A stretch of 64,000 nt of DNA from Aspidapion aeneum (GCA_963576565.1 OY755038.1:201039013-201103012), one strand, 5' to 3'; positions 11,008 through 24,100 are shown, counted from the stretch's first letter. Program-made: numbers and translations. The notes: generated by a model not told the origin, from the sequence alone.

Positions 11008-12718
11008 ATGAATCCTCAGGTACGATATTAGTTATTAATTTGCAAAAAGTGCTTAGACGTACATAAATCAATGCTGCATATTTAGACCAATGCAGACCTT
11101 TTGGAAGGGAAAAAAGTAGTAACAAAATAAAAACTATTGGAAATTAAGAAAAAATTATTGCAGCTAATAGGAAAATAAAAGTAGACTCGATCCGAGTTAT
11201 TGGGGTGAAATGGGGTGAGCTTTTAGGGGTGGATAATGATTTTGCGGTTTTTAGCAAAACTATGTCTTCTATCAAAAAAAAAGCATTGGTAATCGAAAAG
11301 TGACTTTGGTAAAAATAATTTCTTTTACATAACCTAAAATTTTCCGACAAAAATTGAAAAAACAGACTTTTTTAATTTTTTTTATCTTTACGACTATTTC
11401 TTTCTATTTGACAAAATTTGGTCAATACACCTATTTGTGTCCTTAATATGTTGCAATTTTTTTAAATAATTTTATTGATTTTTACATCTATTTTGATTTA
11501 AAACCTAAAATTGGGCCTCATTTTATTTTTTCTTAAAGATGTGTATTTTTAGACAGTGTAAAAAATATTAACATTGCAGTGTAAAAAATAACAAAATTAA
11601 ATTACTGCAATGTAATTTAAATCAATATCCATTTCTTCTGTGCAATTGTTGTTTTTCACCATGTCACTTTTTCGTATTTTCTGAAAAAATTTTCCATAGT
11701 GATAAGTAAAAAAAATCTGCTTCCAGAACTTGGACATTTTGTGGTTAAAATGGAACATAATTTTGGGTTTTAATTCAGAATAAAATGTAAAAATTACAAC
11801 GTGGTGTGAACATAAATAGAACTGTTATCACCAAATTATGTTAAAAACAAAAAAAAAATATGATGGTAAAAATCAAAAATTGGTTTTTTTGATTTTAATC
11901 GGACATTTTTTGGGATATATAAAAAAATAGTGAAAACGAAGTTTACCTATTACCTATCACTTTTGTATTTAGCTTTGTTCGATAGGAGTCTAGTTTCGTT
12001 GAAACCCGTGAATATCGGTTACCCCCTAAAAGTTCATTCAGTCAATCTTATTTATTTTTCTTGTTGGCTGCAATATTGTTTCTTTTATTTCCTATAGTTT
12101 TTATGCTGTTACTATTTTTTTTTCCTTTTTTGCCTTTTAAAAAGTTATCTGCACTGGTCTAATTTTGGTAATTAGGTACCTACTTTCTCATTAAATATAA
12201 AAACAACTTTTTAAAATTTTCAGGTACTCATCGCCCTCGTAGCTTGCTTCGTCGCCGCCCAAGCTGGGTTCGTTGGCCGATCAGCCGAAATATTGCAAGG
12301 ACCTATCAGCAGGACCACCCTAATCGGCAACGATGTTAGCTTAATCTCTGCCCTAGCACCTAGAAGCGAAATCGTCCGTTTTGCCCCAGCTTTAACTCGT
12401 TACGCTCCAGCTGTCGCTCATTACGCCCCAGTTGTAACTCGTTACGCTCCAGCTTTAACTCGTTACGCTCCAGCTGTAACTCATTACGCCCCTGCTCGCA
12501 GTGCTGCTCTTAGTTCTGAAGAGGTTATCGTGTCTGGCCCATCTGGTACCATCAAAAAACTCTCTGCTCCAGTTCTAACTCCTGCTTCTCCACTTGTTGC
12601 CAAATACGCTCCAGTTGTAGCCTACGCCGCTGGTCACGAATATGAAAAAGCATACTTGCATAACACTGAGGCTTTGTACCATGATGGATCCTACAAACAA
12701 AAAATTTATGGATATTAG
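11008..12718 (+). CDS. Cuticular protein 1 (Ala/Pro-rich, cuticle protein 16.5-like)
   Basis: Predicted secreted structural protein of the exoskeleton. CDS is join(11008..11019, 12224..12718), 168 residues. Exon 1 is four codons (MNPQ); the phase-0 intron is gtacg...ttttcag. The join makes the signal peptide MNPQVLIALVACFVAAQA, probably cut after AQA. Then come a TTLIGND block (residues 35-41), six heptads of type YAPAVAH (57-98), VIVSGPSG (105-112) and a tail ending KIYGY. Compared with genes 2 and 3 it lacks a Ser-Thr pair after GPSGTI and has changes G to S, R to P and D to K in otherwise shared positions, suggesting mild relaxation. The start was chosen because the only upstream ATG-to-intron path conserved in all paralogs is this one. 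The 3' UTR has the palindrome CCCCTGTGGGG at 12735-12745. Family membership is confident; exact chitin-binding or mechanical role is not shown by the sequence. Confidence 0.9.
11083..12161. repeat. Intronic long inverted-repeat (foldback) element, gene 1
   Basis: The ends TAGACCAATGCAG and CTGCACTGGTCTA are inverses, flanked by ATT on both sides (11080-11082 and 12162-12164). The inverted arms cover nearly the whole element, meeting near 11620. It fills about 90% of the intron. Confidence 0.8.
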
Positions 12719-13919
12719 GATGTGCGAAGTGTAGCCCCTGTGGGGTGTCAATTTTACTTAATTGTAATCAGAGAAAAATACATTATTTTAAAACACATTA
12801 TTTGCTTTTTTTGTATTTCAATCTAAAAGAATGCATTTTATAATACCAGTTAATAATTTTTATTCGAACTTACTTAAAATGCGAGTATCAAATCAATGTT
12901 TCGCAGAAAGGACTTGCCTATTTAACATGTTTAACACATTATTATTGGGCAGATAATTTGAATATTTCTTTATTTAAATTGCTCGAAAATTTTATAATAC
13001 CTAAAATGTTTTTCAAAAATTGTGACGACCAATGAATCTATAATATCTTCGATTTTTTTTATCTGCGACCAACATGATAAGTGTCATGGCTTTACTGGGC
13101 TACCGTAGTAACATATGATCATTGAAGTTTAATTTATTGTCATTCTCGTCTTGTTCATTTTTTCCGTTTCGTGCTTTACTTAAATCTATTTTTACATAAA
13201 CCATTTTAGCCTTTGCTTTACATATTAAGTGGTATTATTGCACGAGGGCCGTAGATAAACTGTTGTATATTACACGTACGGTAAGGCTTATTAAGCACTC
13301 GTGTGTTTACCACTTACTACTGTAATGAAGCTCATGTATTACTAGAAATATAAAAGGGCCGGTCTTCGCCTAAAAATTGGCCTTGGTGCTAAATGAGATT
13401 ACCGGCCACGGGCTCGAACTCATAAGAAATTTGAAGAAGAATCAGGAAAGTAATGAGAATTTATAAATATTGGAAGGGATATTTACTAACGACCATTAAA
13501 ACAACTTTTGGGAAAATCATGCTACCTGTGTCAATAGGGAGAATAATTAACTGCGTCGACCAACCAGGTATTCGAGGGATAATTTTGTTTTTTCCCTAGT
13601 TTGAGCACTAGACATAGATAAATACTACACAACAGGAACGACTGTCGAATCTTTCACAAATGTCTATTGAAAAACAATTGTTAAAAAAATGCAAAACTCA
13701 TAAAATTTTAGGACCTGTTTCTGGTTTGATTAATGTAAATGTCTCATCATGTTTTTTATTCGTTCTTCATATTCTTCTTATTCTTAAAAATAAATACATT
13801 GGTTACCAGGGACCCTTTGACACTATTGTTTTTTTAACGATATTTCTCACAAAGGCAAAACAAACGCTCACAGAAAATTATTTAGTATTAAAATGACTTA
13901 AATTTCTAATATATAAGTA
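12719..13919. other. Gene 1 3' flank (segmental repeat)
   Basis: Holds the 3' UTR and a spacer shared with the flanks of genes 2-4. Landmarks: TTGGGCAGATAATTTGAATA (near 12946), GGGCCGTAGATAAACT (near 13247), a tRNA-like B-box phrase GGGCTCGAACTCAT (13410-13423) and CTGCGTCGACCAACCAGGTA (near 13551). The 78-residue ORF at 13660-13896 is not conserved in frame. Confidence 0.5.
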
Positions 13920-15395
13920 CAGGGTGGGCCAAATTCGATGTTTTTGCTGGTTTTAGGTATTTCTAGCCGAGATACAAAAAAACGAGTAGACATGTCCTGG
14001 GCTCGAGTTTCGAGACGTCTTCTAATATTAAAACCGCTTCTTGATATACCTTGTAGTTTTTTAGCTACAATGGAATTTTGAAAAGTTTGCATTTATGGAG
14101 TTATAAGTTTTTTATTTAGGAAAATTTCATTTTGGTGTAAGTTGCTTTTTCACAGGTTTTTTATGGATAATCCAACTGTCAAACTAAATTTTATCTCTCA
14201 CTTTTGGTTTTTGAAATAATACAAAAAATTTAAATTTTCTGATGGAATCACTCATTTTTTGTGTTTGTTTCGAAATCTACGTCAAATTTTCTGTTTAACT
14301 AAATGTTATAAATTACAATTCGTTACGCAGTTTTCAAGATATTTAGGAATTTTCGTTTGGAGAACTGAAATGTTCTGGTAGACAAGTTGTCATTTTGATA
14401 AACTTCGCCCAAAACGGTTATTTCATGAAGTTCTCGATCTCTCATCAAATTTCTGTATATCTTCGGTCTAGACTCCTTAAAACAACCGTATTCCAACAGA
14501 TTTCTTTTAAACCTCTTAAAGTTTGCTAGGTGAGGTTACCTTCTTTCTGGAAACTGATTTAGATATGCTTCTGAAGCCAATTGATGATTTTCATGTGCTT
14601 GGATATAGTATTTGAGCATGTCGAATTTTTCTTTGTTTTGAAACATTTTGTCGCGCAAATAGATTAATTACTGCGTAACATGATAAGCTGTAACTTTGTT
14701 GCCAAGGCAAGTAAGTTTTTGGTTTAACCATGGATGAACATGAATATAAAGAAAAGATGCCGTTTGTGTCTTAATGAAAATGACCGCCATTTTGAACATT
14801 TAATACAGTTTAATGTAAAAAAATCTAAATTAAAACAAAATTGTTGATATTGAGATAAGGCAAGTATGCTTTGAATAAAATTATTATATTGACATGACAC
14901 AGAAAACAATTCAAATGTTTGTTTTTCATGGACTTACATTTTGGTTCTCCAAACGAAAATTCCTAAATATCTTGGAAACTGCGTAACGAACTGTCATTTA
15001 TGACATATCATTAAACATAAAATTTTACTTAGATTTCGAAACAAAAATAAAAAGTTAGTCATTCCGTAAGTAAATTTAAACTTTTTGTAATATCTCAAAA
15101 ACTAAAAGTGACAGATAAGATTTAGTTTGACAGTTGGATTCTCCATAAAAAAACATGTAAAAAAGCATTTAACCCTAAAATGAAATTTTCATAAATAAAA
15201 AAGTTATAGGCCACCTCCATAAATGCAGACTTTTCAAAATCCCCTTGTAGCTAAAAAACTACGAGGTTTATCAAGAAGCGGTTTTGATATTTGAAGACGT
15301 CTCGAAAATCGAGCTCAGGACATGTCTACTCGTTTTTGTGTATCTCGGCAAGAAATACCTAAAACCAGCAAACAACATCGAATTTGGCCCACCCT
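13920..15395. mobile_element. Foldback element with CAGGGTGGGCCA ends
   Basis: Begins CAGGGTGGGCCAAATTCGAT after TA and ends with the inverse, ATCGAATTTGGCCCACCCTT. The inverted arms are about 450 nt (13920-14372 and 14936-15395) around a loop of about 560 nt. It is absent at the matching places in units 3 and 4 (near 37241 and 44385). No transposase is encoded. Confidence 0.75.
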
Positions 15396-16397
15396 TGGAG
15401 GATGCAGGCTTATCGAGGTAATAAATTAATGGATCTGAACTTTCAAATTTACCATACTCAAGAGACAAAATGCGCAGGCGAAAATTTTTAAAAAATAGGG
15501 TAATTTTTGTGAAAAAACTGGCACTGCAGATACATTTCCCATCCAGATACATGTAAGTTCATTCATTTCTTACTTTTTAATCAGAATTTAAAAATATGTT
15601 TAATGTCTGCCCAAATACTCCGGTTTTTGTTGCAAACCATTTTTTTTTGGAGTATCCCAGTGTTACTAAATCAAAATTTAGCTCTTTCTTCTATTGCAAA
15701 ATAGAGCCAGCGCAATAAGATTTTGTATGCATTTTATAAGCACAAAAAGATTATCAAAATTATTTCTTTCTCTCTTAGCCTGCCGCCCCTCTAACTCTTA
15801 CCTCCTAGGCTTAAAGTCCCTTAGCTCCACCCTTAGCCCCCACTGCTGAGGACTGTTTGTCTATAGATTTTGCTTTGAGAAATGAAATACGTACATACGT
15901 ATGTCAGAATATAAACAAGTTATGTTATATCGTTATAAATCTTATAGTTCATGATTTTGAATAGACCTTGTTTAAATATATCTAATAATGTATCATGAAA
16001 AAGAAATTACATATTTAATTTAAATGTAAAAACTGTTATTTCATTTAAAAAAATACATAATAAGAAATATTATTGAATAAACATTTAAGGCCTATTAATT
16101 ATACCATTCTTAAAAACCAATAAAATACTTTTTGCCACTTGCTTTCTCACATTAGCACTCTGTGCGCTAGGAACAATTGTTTTTCTACAAGCAAGCGTCA
16201 AGAAAACATCACGCTACTTCTTTTATAAAAAAGCGAAATTTCACATCTTACGTTTACACCATAGGAACCAAGCAAGGCAATCTTATCAATAAAAACTTCA
16301 AACCTATACAGCTTCCATACTAGTGCGTCAAGGTAGAATTTTCTTGACTAAAAATAGTATAGAAAAGCACATTTTCCACACTTTTGTAAAATGTAGC
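15396..16397. other. Unit-1 distal spacer
   Basis: Shared with the unit-4 spacer at 45360-45600 and 46340-46800: landmarks AGAGCCAGCGCAATAAGATT (near 15702), CTAACTCTTACCTCCTAGGC (near 15791) and CAAGTTATGTTATATCGTTA (near 15916). No gene. Confidence 0.5.
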
Positions 16398-19300
16398 TAT
16401 TTTTTTTACGGGTATGCGCACTCCCACGGAGATCCCTATCACGCTCGAGAAGCGGCAAGTGCGCGGAAATGTTGGTGTGTGTTGGTTTTGAAACGGTTCA
16501 GGTTGTAACCTGCAGAAAAAACTGTCGCAGGGAGTTTATTCCACAGCGATGCTGTTCTCCAGAGATATGAATTCTGATATAATGAGGTTCTTGGTGCCTC
16601 TATTTTGACAATAAATTGATGGTTACCGTCTGTTTGACGTGTTCGCCTAGTAGGTGCTACTCCCGGGGGGATCATACGTGCCAACTCTTCAGAGCATTTT
16701 CCGTGATAATACCTGTAGAAGAGAGATAGATCGCCCACAGTTCTTCGATGTTCGAGACTATCCAAGCTACGGGTAAGTGCGGGGTCATTGATCAGCTTGA
16801 TAGCTCGTTTTTGCACGGTGTTCAAAAGCATTAAGGTATGTTTGGGTGCCGCACTCAATATATGTGAGCAGTACTCCATAGTTGGTCGAATCTGGGCTTT
16901 GTTGAGTGTCAGCAGTTGGCTTGGTGTATACAGATGTCTTGTACGAAATAGCACCCCAAGCTTTTGGGACGCCCTTTTAGCTATATCTGCCACGTGACTG
17001 TGCCAAGACATGTTGGTCTCTGCAGTCACTCCTAAGATGTTCAACTGGCTCTGCAGTGCGACAGCACTTCCAGATAGCATGATGTTTGGCTCACCTGTGC
17101 TGGTCTTTTTTGAAAACAGGGCTGCTTGGGTTTTCTGCGCGTTGAACTGTACAAGATTTTTGTTGCCCCAGTCCTCTATTATCTCCAAGTCGTTATTTAT
17201 CTGTGATATTTCAGTTAGTCTAAGGTAATGGAATTCACGTGCGGAGAGACATGTGGGTGGTATGACTGAGGAGACTACATTGCCATCATCTGCAAAGCAA
17301 TAAAGTGGATTTACTGTTTTATCTATGAGGTCATTTACGTAAATCAGAAAAAGTGTTGGCGAAAGGATTGCTCCATGTGGCACACCAGCATTTATTTGGT
17401 AAGAGTTGGAGTTCCGGCCATCCCGTGCAACATAAATGGATCTATCATTAAGGTAACTTTCAAACCAAGTGTAAAGTCTCGGCGACAATCCCGTTGCCAG
17501 ACTTTATCGAATGCTTTAGATATATCTAAGGCAATTGCTCTTGTTTCACCTCGCAACTCAATCGCTTTTTGCCATAAGTGAGTGACGTATGTAAGTAAAT
17601 CGCCAGTTGACCTATATTTTCGAAATCCGTATTGCTTGTCGTTGATTATTTTTGTACTTTTCCAAGTACTTGGTTAGGTGATTGTTCACAACTCTTTCCA
17701 TTACTTTTGATATCACCGGAAGTAGAGCAATTGGTCTATAGTTTAACGGATCTGTCTTTTTTCCTTTCTTCGGAATGGGTTGTACTGCGGCAGACTTCCA
17801 TGATGATGGATATACTCCTTGCTTATAAGATAAATTGAATAATTTTGCGAAAGTTGGGGTGAGTTCGCTAGCACAATTTTTGAGTACTATCGCGGGAATG
17901 CCATCTGGACCCATTGCTTTGTTTGTATCCAACTTTTTAAGGGATTTTCGTATTACGCTGTGACAAAGGGGTACCTCTGGCATACTGTGGGAAACCCTTT
18001 CAATGAACGGTGGAGTTTTTCCATTTGGCACTGTTAGGTTTGAGTTGGAGGAAAAGATTTTGGCCAGCATATTAGGTTTTTCCTCTGATGTTGTTGTTAA
18101 GTGAGTATTTTTATCTGTAAGTGGTGGTATGGATGACTTGGTGAAGTTTGATCCAACGGCTTTTGCAAGAGACCAAAAGGACCTAGAACTACTTAGACAA
18201 TTCAGCAACCTATTTTTTTTTCTTTGATTGTATGTTTCTTTGGCGGCGTCAATAGTAATTTTGCAACTATTTCTGGCTTCTATAAATTCTGTGTGGTTTT
18301 GAGCGGTTTGTTGTCGTTTCCAAAGGTTATATGCTCTGTGTTTTTTCTGTACAGCCGTTTGACACTGCGTTTTATTGTATGTGGGATATATGCATCCATT
18401 CCAGATAAGATTACTTTTGTTATTTCATTACAGCAAATAGTGGGATCAGCTGTTTTAAAGCAAACCTCTTGCCATGGAAAATCCAGGTAAAACTGCTTAA
18501 GGTCATTCCATTTTGCCGATTTATAGTGCCACATTTTACGAGGAAGTGATTGTTGGCTTGGCGGTATGAACATTTCGCACTTTGTTCTTATAAGTTTATG
18601 ATCGGATGAACCAAAGTATGTACAAGTCAGGATTTGTAGTTAGGAACAAGTCTAAAAGCACTGCAAATTCACCCCTTTCTGAGATACGGGTAGGTTCATC
18701 GACAAGCTGCGTTAGACCACAACTTATGGCAAAAGCTTCTGCTTCCCTGCCTTCATTATCTGTTTTGTTGTGGTGTTTTAGCCTGGGTATATTGTAGACG
18801 TTGAAATCGCCTAAAAAAACAATTTCCGCATGTGGATAGTTAGACTGTATACTATCACAGTTTTCGGATAATGTTGCAAAAAAGTTTTGATACTCGGTGT
18901 TACTTGGCAGTCGGTAGAGGCAGCAAATGAACTTGGTCGATGACTTTGAGGTGAATTTCAGCCATATGATATCGAGGTTCGGTGGTTCTAGCTTCTCCTC
19001 TCGATGACATGAAACGTCATTTTTAATGTACACACAGATCCCAAAATCATGTCGAAATCTTTGGTGTAGGTCATAGCCGGGATAAAGATAGTTCACAATA
19101 GGTGTTGCAGAACTGATTTTAGTTTCAGTGAGAACAAGGATGTCAGGTCTTTGTTCTTCAAGATGTTGGTGAACTGAGTTCATGTTGGTATTTAATCTTC
19201 TTATATTGCTAAAATCAATTCTGAGTTGAGTTTTTGGTCTTTTTTTAATATCTTTGCATGAAGGACCCCCAGGATCACCCGACGCCCGGAGATCCGAGTG

Positions 19301-19505
19301 GTCGGGTATTTTACCTCCGGAATATTTTGATCCTGGAGGCGCCATCATGCTATCTGTTACTCATTGTTGAAACCGGACTGCCAGCGCAGTAGCGGAACGC
19401 GGTGATACTACTTAGCGCTACTCAGTTCTGGCATGGTGGTATCTCACCGGTCGACGCCCAATGAGTAAAAAGCGTCTACCACCTACAAGAAAAAACAACA
19501 AGAGC
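16398..19505 (-). mobile_element. Jockey/CR1-group LINE, nearly full-length but frameshifted
   Basis: A non-LTR retrotransposon lies on the minus strand: 5' end near 19505, a leader of about 150 nt, one long reading region (19348 down to 16439) and a short 3' end running into an 8-nt T-tract on the + strand, that is a poly(A) tail. The unoccupied site is preserved near 37810-37850, where the flanks GTAGAAGATAGC and ATCGATTTTCCCGCACGCAAAT are nearly adjacent. A clear target duplication could not be fixed. Confidence 0.8.
16439..19348 (-). pseudogene. LINE endonuclease/reverse transcriptase, disrupted
   Basis: In element order: AP-endonuclease domain (about 19230-18640; LVLTETKI, IVFLGDFNVY, and SSDHKLIRTK in a shifted frame), linker, RT fingers (about 18000-17640; YRPIALLPVISKVMERVV), catalytic palm (ALDISKAFDKVW, then GVPHGAILSP and CFADD at about 17300-17270) and thumb/C-terminus ending LASRA at 16439. 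The protein would have nicked target DNA and copied its RNA. Frameshifts occur near 18622, 18340, 17650 and 17490; the last two flank a stretch that is open only in another frame. It is therefore inactive as it stands. The pieces open in single frames are 18596-19348, 18280-18573, 17612-18208 and 16439-17488. Confidence 0.85.
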
Positions 19506-21708
19506 AAAAAATCGATTTTCCCGCACGCAAATGCCGTTGACAGATCGATGCTTAGCGAGTTCTGTCAAGCATTTAAGTGAGGAAAATAGGTTTCTGCAAG
19601 CGTTGAACAACTGTAATAAAATAATAAACCAAAACACATCAACACCACATCACGAAACTTCTCTAAAAAAAAAACCTAGGGTAGGCATTTTACAAGCAAC
19701 CCTATCAATAGAAATTTCAAATCTATACAGGTTTTTTTTTTAAATTTGACATTGCCGTGCGGAAAGTCTTTTATTAAAACCAGCAAAATCAAAAAGGAGA
19801 AAATCATAAAAAGGAGTCGGGCCTAGCTTTTGAAGTTCACCTAAAGAAGAGCGGTTCTGAGATTACTATCCAATTGAAGCGTCCTTCACTGCAATTTCTT
19901 TTACTGTCATGCCTAATAAAAACGGCATATCTACATAGCACATACGGCATTTTCGTTAAGCAAGGCCCATCCTTAAAAAAGGTCAGGTGTTGAACTCTAA
20001 GGATTCATTTGCATTTAATTGACCAAGAGGTTCGGTTCGGTTAACACCGATTTCGACCTCTAAAAACAGACATTTTTAATTTTTGATGTATTTTTGGGTT
20101 CAAATACATCACAATTATTTGTTCCCGATTTAAATTTGCCGCCAAACTTCCATGATACCGATTTATGTGAGAGGAAGAGAGACGGAACCAGTATACATGA
20201 AAAGAAAGAAGAGAGAGCTCATGCTAGTCCGGCCCCTTTTTATAATATTGTCATTTTTGATTTTGTCCGGTTTTGATATAAGACGTTATACTAAGCTTCG
20301 ATTTTGCTGTTGTTTTGTTTTGATGAATGACGTTTTTGTATAATATCCGGTTATTAATAATTCCGTTTTTGCGATTGGACAGTTACACCATTTTCATTTA
20401 TGATCTTGAAAGATTTTGTTTTTGTCACTTATGACGATGGATAGGGATTCTGGAAAAATTTTTCCACACTAGTACGGTTCAGTTTTTTCGGTAGAATTTT
20501 CTGCACTAAAAGTAAAAAAAAATTCAAACGCTTGTAGAATTCTTTTTTTCCAATTTACTCAAAATTTCGGGGGCTTACTGTCAAAATAAACAGATCGCTT
20601 TTTTATTTTATGTGCCGGTGTAAATGTTATCTACGACCACTGGTCTAATGGCCCATTTATTTTCCTGGGATAATAATGAACCTTAGATGAAGAAGAGGTT
20701 TTTAAACAAAATGTAATTATAGTCAAACAAGTTTCGTGGCTAATCGGATAAAAAAGGCGTTTTTTTTTCTCTCATATTTTTCCGTAGTTAGCTGGAAAGC
20801 ACCTCACGGGGGTCCAAGATCTAATGGACACCTAATAAGTGATGACAATTAACTGTTTCGTCTTTATGGGACTCCTCAGAACACTGCTTGGTCAATGTGA
20901 CACTCTTGCGAAGTTAATTAGTCTAATTAACTTCGCAAGATTTAATAAGAGGGTTGGAAAGCTGTGAAATTTAATAATAGTAAATTTGACAACATCAAAT
21001 AATTTGTGATTTATATGATAAAAAAATGTTCCATTGTGTTTTTCTAAAGAAAAATAGATAAATTATTTTTTTTTGTGAGCTATTAATTTTACAAAAAAAG
21101 TTGAGACGGTTTTTCGTTGCTTCTAAAGGCGCTTTTATAAATAGGTATAAAAAATAGTAGTATTGGCACCACTATTAATAATGTTACTTTAAATTTAAAA
21201 AAAAACATATATTTGATAATAATTTTGAGTATTTCCTTAAAATTAATTTTAATACTTGTTTATTAGCTTTAATATATTCCATAACTACAGAAAATATAGA
21301 TTACTTTTTCTAATTTTTACACTATCTAAAAACATTTAATTGGATTTTTTTTTTCTTGTTTTGACCTTTTCTGCCGGCTTCTAAAGTTTGGATGCACTAT
21401 TTACATTACATCTCGTAAACTTTTTTTTGTAGGCAAATTTTAGATGATCAAGTAGATAACCTATAACAAGAACATTTTAATTCTAAAGACTTAAATTTAT
21501 TTTATTATGATTTTTCGATGGGTGAAAAGTTTTCTTTGTATGATTTCCTTCTGCGCTGTTTAACCATGTGCGTTTTTTTCTTTGCGTGATTTTATCTGTC
21601 TAGGCTTGTTTCCTGTGCGAATATTCCCTTTTCGATTTTTTTTTGTGCGCTTATTTACAGTCACGGTTTCACCATTACACCCTTTAGACTATTGTTTCAA
21701 AACCGCTG
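19506..21708. other. Unit-2 spacer upstream of the Transib-like element
   Basis: Segmental repeat shared with units 3 and 4: CAAATGCCGTTGACAGATCG (near 19526), AGCACATACGGCATTTTCGT (near 19937), ATTTAAATTTGCCGCC (near 20130). A 16-nt-arm palindrome, CTTGCGAAGTTAATTA with loop GTC, lies at 20906-20940. ORFs here have amino-acid-changing differences between copies and look non-coding. Confidence 0.45.
21545..21665. promoter_or_regulatory. GTGCG/GCGCA-rich conserved upstream stretch, unit 2
   Basis: Counterpart of 10036-10125, longer here: TGCGCTGTTT, GTGCGTTTTTT, TTTGCGTGATTTT, CTGTGCGAATATT and TTGTGCGCTTATTT spaced by T-rich runs. Function unknown. Confidence 0.25.
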
Positions 21709-21713
21709 CGCCG

Positions 21714-22699
21714 CACGGTGGTCCGCTTGTCGGTTCTGAACGATCGAAATTATTTTATGGTTTTAGTTTTGACAAATTGATGCTGAAAGTTAGGAAATGT
21801 CAACTAGCTATTCAAAAATGGGATTTTAATATAAATACTGCGCATTCTGGAGATGGTACAGTCGCCTCCAAAAAAATGTTACATATCGATTTTTTCCTGT
21901 TAAGCAAAAAACTTGAAAATTTGATACTTTGAGAGTGTGTACGTAACTAGCTTATAGCTTTTTTTTATTTAACATAGCTTTTTTATAAAAATTTAACAAA
22001 ATTTATTAATATATTAAATTTTTACCGTGCACTGATATTTATATTCACTATTTTCACATACATAGTTTAAAACGGATTGATTTTTATCCTGTGAAACCGG
22101 TGTTTTGTGCCAGATTTTAAATAAATTACGTCGGCCAATCCCATGCGCCAACGCTGAAACAATAAATCATAGCTAATACAGCGGCAAGAAGCGGCAGCTG
22201 AATGTAGCACCTATACAACCCTTGATATATGATTGAAATAATAAAGTCACAAACGCAATTGATACGTACCGATCCAGACTTTTTCAGTCCAATATATATA
22301 ATACATATTTGAAAAATTATAATAAATCAATACACAACTTTTATCTAATTTGTTTAACAAGCAAATTGAAACTTTGCAAATAGTTTAATAGTAAAAATTA
22401 AACATACTAACCCATATTTTAAATATACGTGAAGAAATCACCTTATAATCTCTGGTTTACTAACTTGGAGCACTTTTGAAAATCGCCTTTCCGCGCGGAA
22501 TATGTGCGGATCATTATGCAGGCTATCAAACGGCCTATGACTTCGTCGTAACAAGTGATAACGAGTTAGTTGATCGATTTTCTGCATTGGGATCTACTAA
22601 TAAGGTAATTGGGCACTTTTTTAAAACTTAGTAGTTATGATAGAAAATAGTTCGATATTAAGGTTTCGATCGTCTAAATTAGACAAGCTGACCTCCGTG
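21714..22699. mobile_element. Transib-like non-autonomous transposon A
   Basis: A 986-bp element with inverted ends CACGGTGGTC.GCTTGTC (left) and CACGGAGGTCAGCTTGTC (right, read inward) running about 33 nt to ACGATCG. It is flanked by CGCCG on both sides (21709-21713 and 22700-22704). A 5-bp GC-rich duplication and a CAC..TG-type heptamer start are hallmarks of Transib, the relative of RAG. The interior ORF (21582-21932) has no transposase similarity that I can see. A second copy lies inverted at 56491-57480. Confidence 0.7.
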
Positions 22700-22704
22700 C
22701 GCCG

Positions 22705-23095
22705 GCGTCGTTGAATAAATTATTTAAAGGATTAGTATAAGAAGAAACTTTTTTTAACTTTATTTATACCTTATAGAAAAAAAAATACTGAAAAGAGTTC
22801 TGACTGTGAGAAAACCTTAATTGAGCTAAGACTCAATACGTAGAACAACACATTATAAGAAAATTGCAAAATCTATGGATATGGATGAATATTTTTAAAT
22901 TTAATTGTTCTGTTCTTCTAATTTCTAATTTTCTGTGATACTTTTGGTGTCCGCTTAAAATCTACAAAAGGGAATGGACGATACTACCATTCTGAGAAAG
23001 ATTGGTACCGGACTTACTAATATGTTGCTAATAATAAAACCGATTTAATCTCCAATAAAAAAAAGCTGACCTGAGTCGGTTCACTGTTGTTTATA
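22705..23095. other. Unit-2 spacer
   Basis: Segmental repeat sequence matching 10170-10460, 31140-31530 and 52150-52485 (GGTTTAGTATAAGAAGAAC, AATCTACAAAAGGGA). No gene. Confidence 0.4.
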
Positions 23096-23756
23096 CAGGG
23101 TGTTCCCACTAAAAGGTAACAGACGTGTTTTTTGGTATTTTTTGTGTGAATTTGGAGAAACGCTCGGACACGTCGATTTTGTTTGCGACGGGGACACCTT
23201 TTGGCTATCTTGAAATTTTTGTAGCGCGCACCATCTTCGAGGGGTATACTTTACCCCTATATTTTGAATAGGGAAAGTGGATCTAGTGATACCTTATTTT
23301 GAAGTTCTCTTGAATATCTTTACAACCCTGTAAAAATTTCGAAAATCTATAGATTAGTTTTTGAGATATTTGCTTTCAAATTTTCAAATTTTACATGGAA
23401 TAATAAAATAAAAATAAAATCCGAAAATTATAAAATTCTGATTAAATTTTTATTTTATCAGTCCATCTTAAATTTGAAAGTTTGAAGGCCATTATCTCAA
23501 ACACTAAGAGATAGATTTTTGAAATTTTTACACGGTTGTAAAGACATTCAAGAGGCCTTCAAAACAAGGTTCCACTTTCCCTATTCAAAATATAGGGGTA
23601 AAGTATACCCCTTGAAGATGATGAGTACTACAAAAATTTCAAGATAGCCAAAAGGTGTCCCCCTCGCAAACAAAATCGACGTGTCCAAGCGTTTCTTCAA
23701 ATTCACACAAAGAATACCAAAAAACACGTCTGTTACCTTTTAGTTGGAACACCCTG
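23096..23756. mobile_element. Foldback element with CAGGGTGTTCC ends, TA duplication
   Basis: Ends CAGGGTGTTCC and GGAACACCCTG, bordered by TA on each side. Inverted arms of about 310 nt (23096-23405 and 23445-23756) share AAGGTAACAGACGTGTTTTT and its inverse. Non-coding. It sits upstream of gene 2 at a TATATA site also used by other elements near genes 1 and 6. Confidence 0.75.
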
Positions 23757-24100
23757 TATATCGTGGGCTGAATACATTAGTTGGGTAACTCGACTTTTGT
23801 AGTTTTGAGAAAATCGATGAAATGTAATTGGTAGTATAAAAGGAGTCGCCTGGAGAAGGGTTTACACAGTTGTCTTCATTTATAAAATAAAAAGAGCAGA
23901 AAATACTATATACTATTATTTAAAGTTATCTATTTATAGCTCCAAAAAAGTTTACATTTTTGAATTGTCTAGTTTTTACATTTGCAGATAGACGTCGCCA
24001 GTTTAGAATAACGTATCATCCAGCTTTTGCATTCGATAGCGCTTGATTCCCACTATAATGAAAAAGTACTTTGTTTGAAACTCGTAGACAATGATTGTGT

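Noticed and set aside
14724..15552. Minus-strand ORFs in the foldback at 13920-15395
   Set aside because: They lie in arms of an inverted repeat and the mirrored arm gives a related ORF (13898-14092), so they reflect structure, not coding.
20906..20940. Palindrome CTTGCGAAGTTAATTA as a separate inserted element
   Set aside because: Unit 4 has one arm and flanking sequence without a duplication, so it is probably part of the ancestral spacer rather than a distinct insertion.
21582..21932. 116-codon ORF crossing the left end of Transib-like element A
   Set aside because: It starts in host spacer and runs across the insertion boundary, so it cannot be an ancestral gene; not open in element B.
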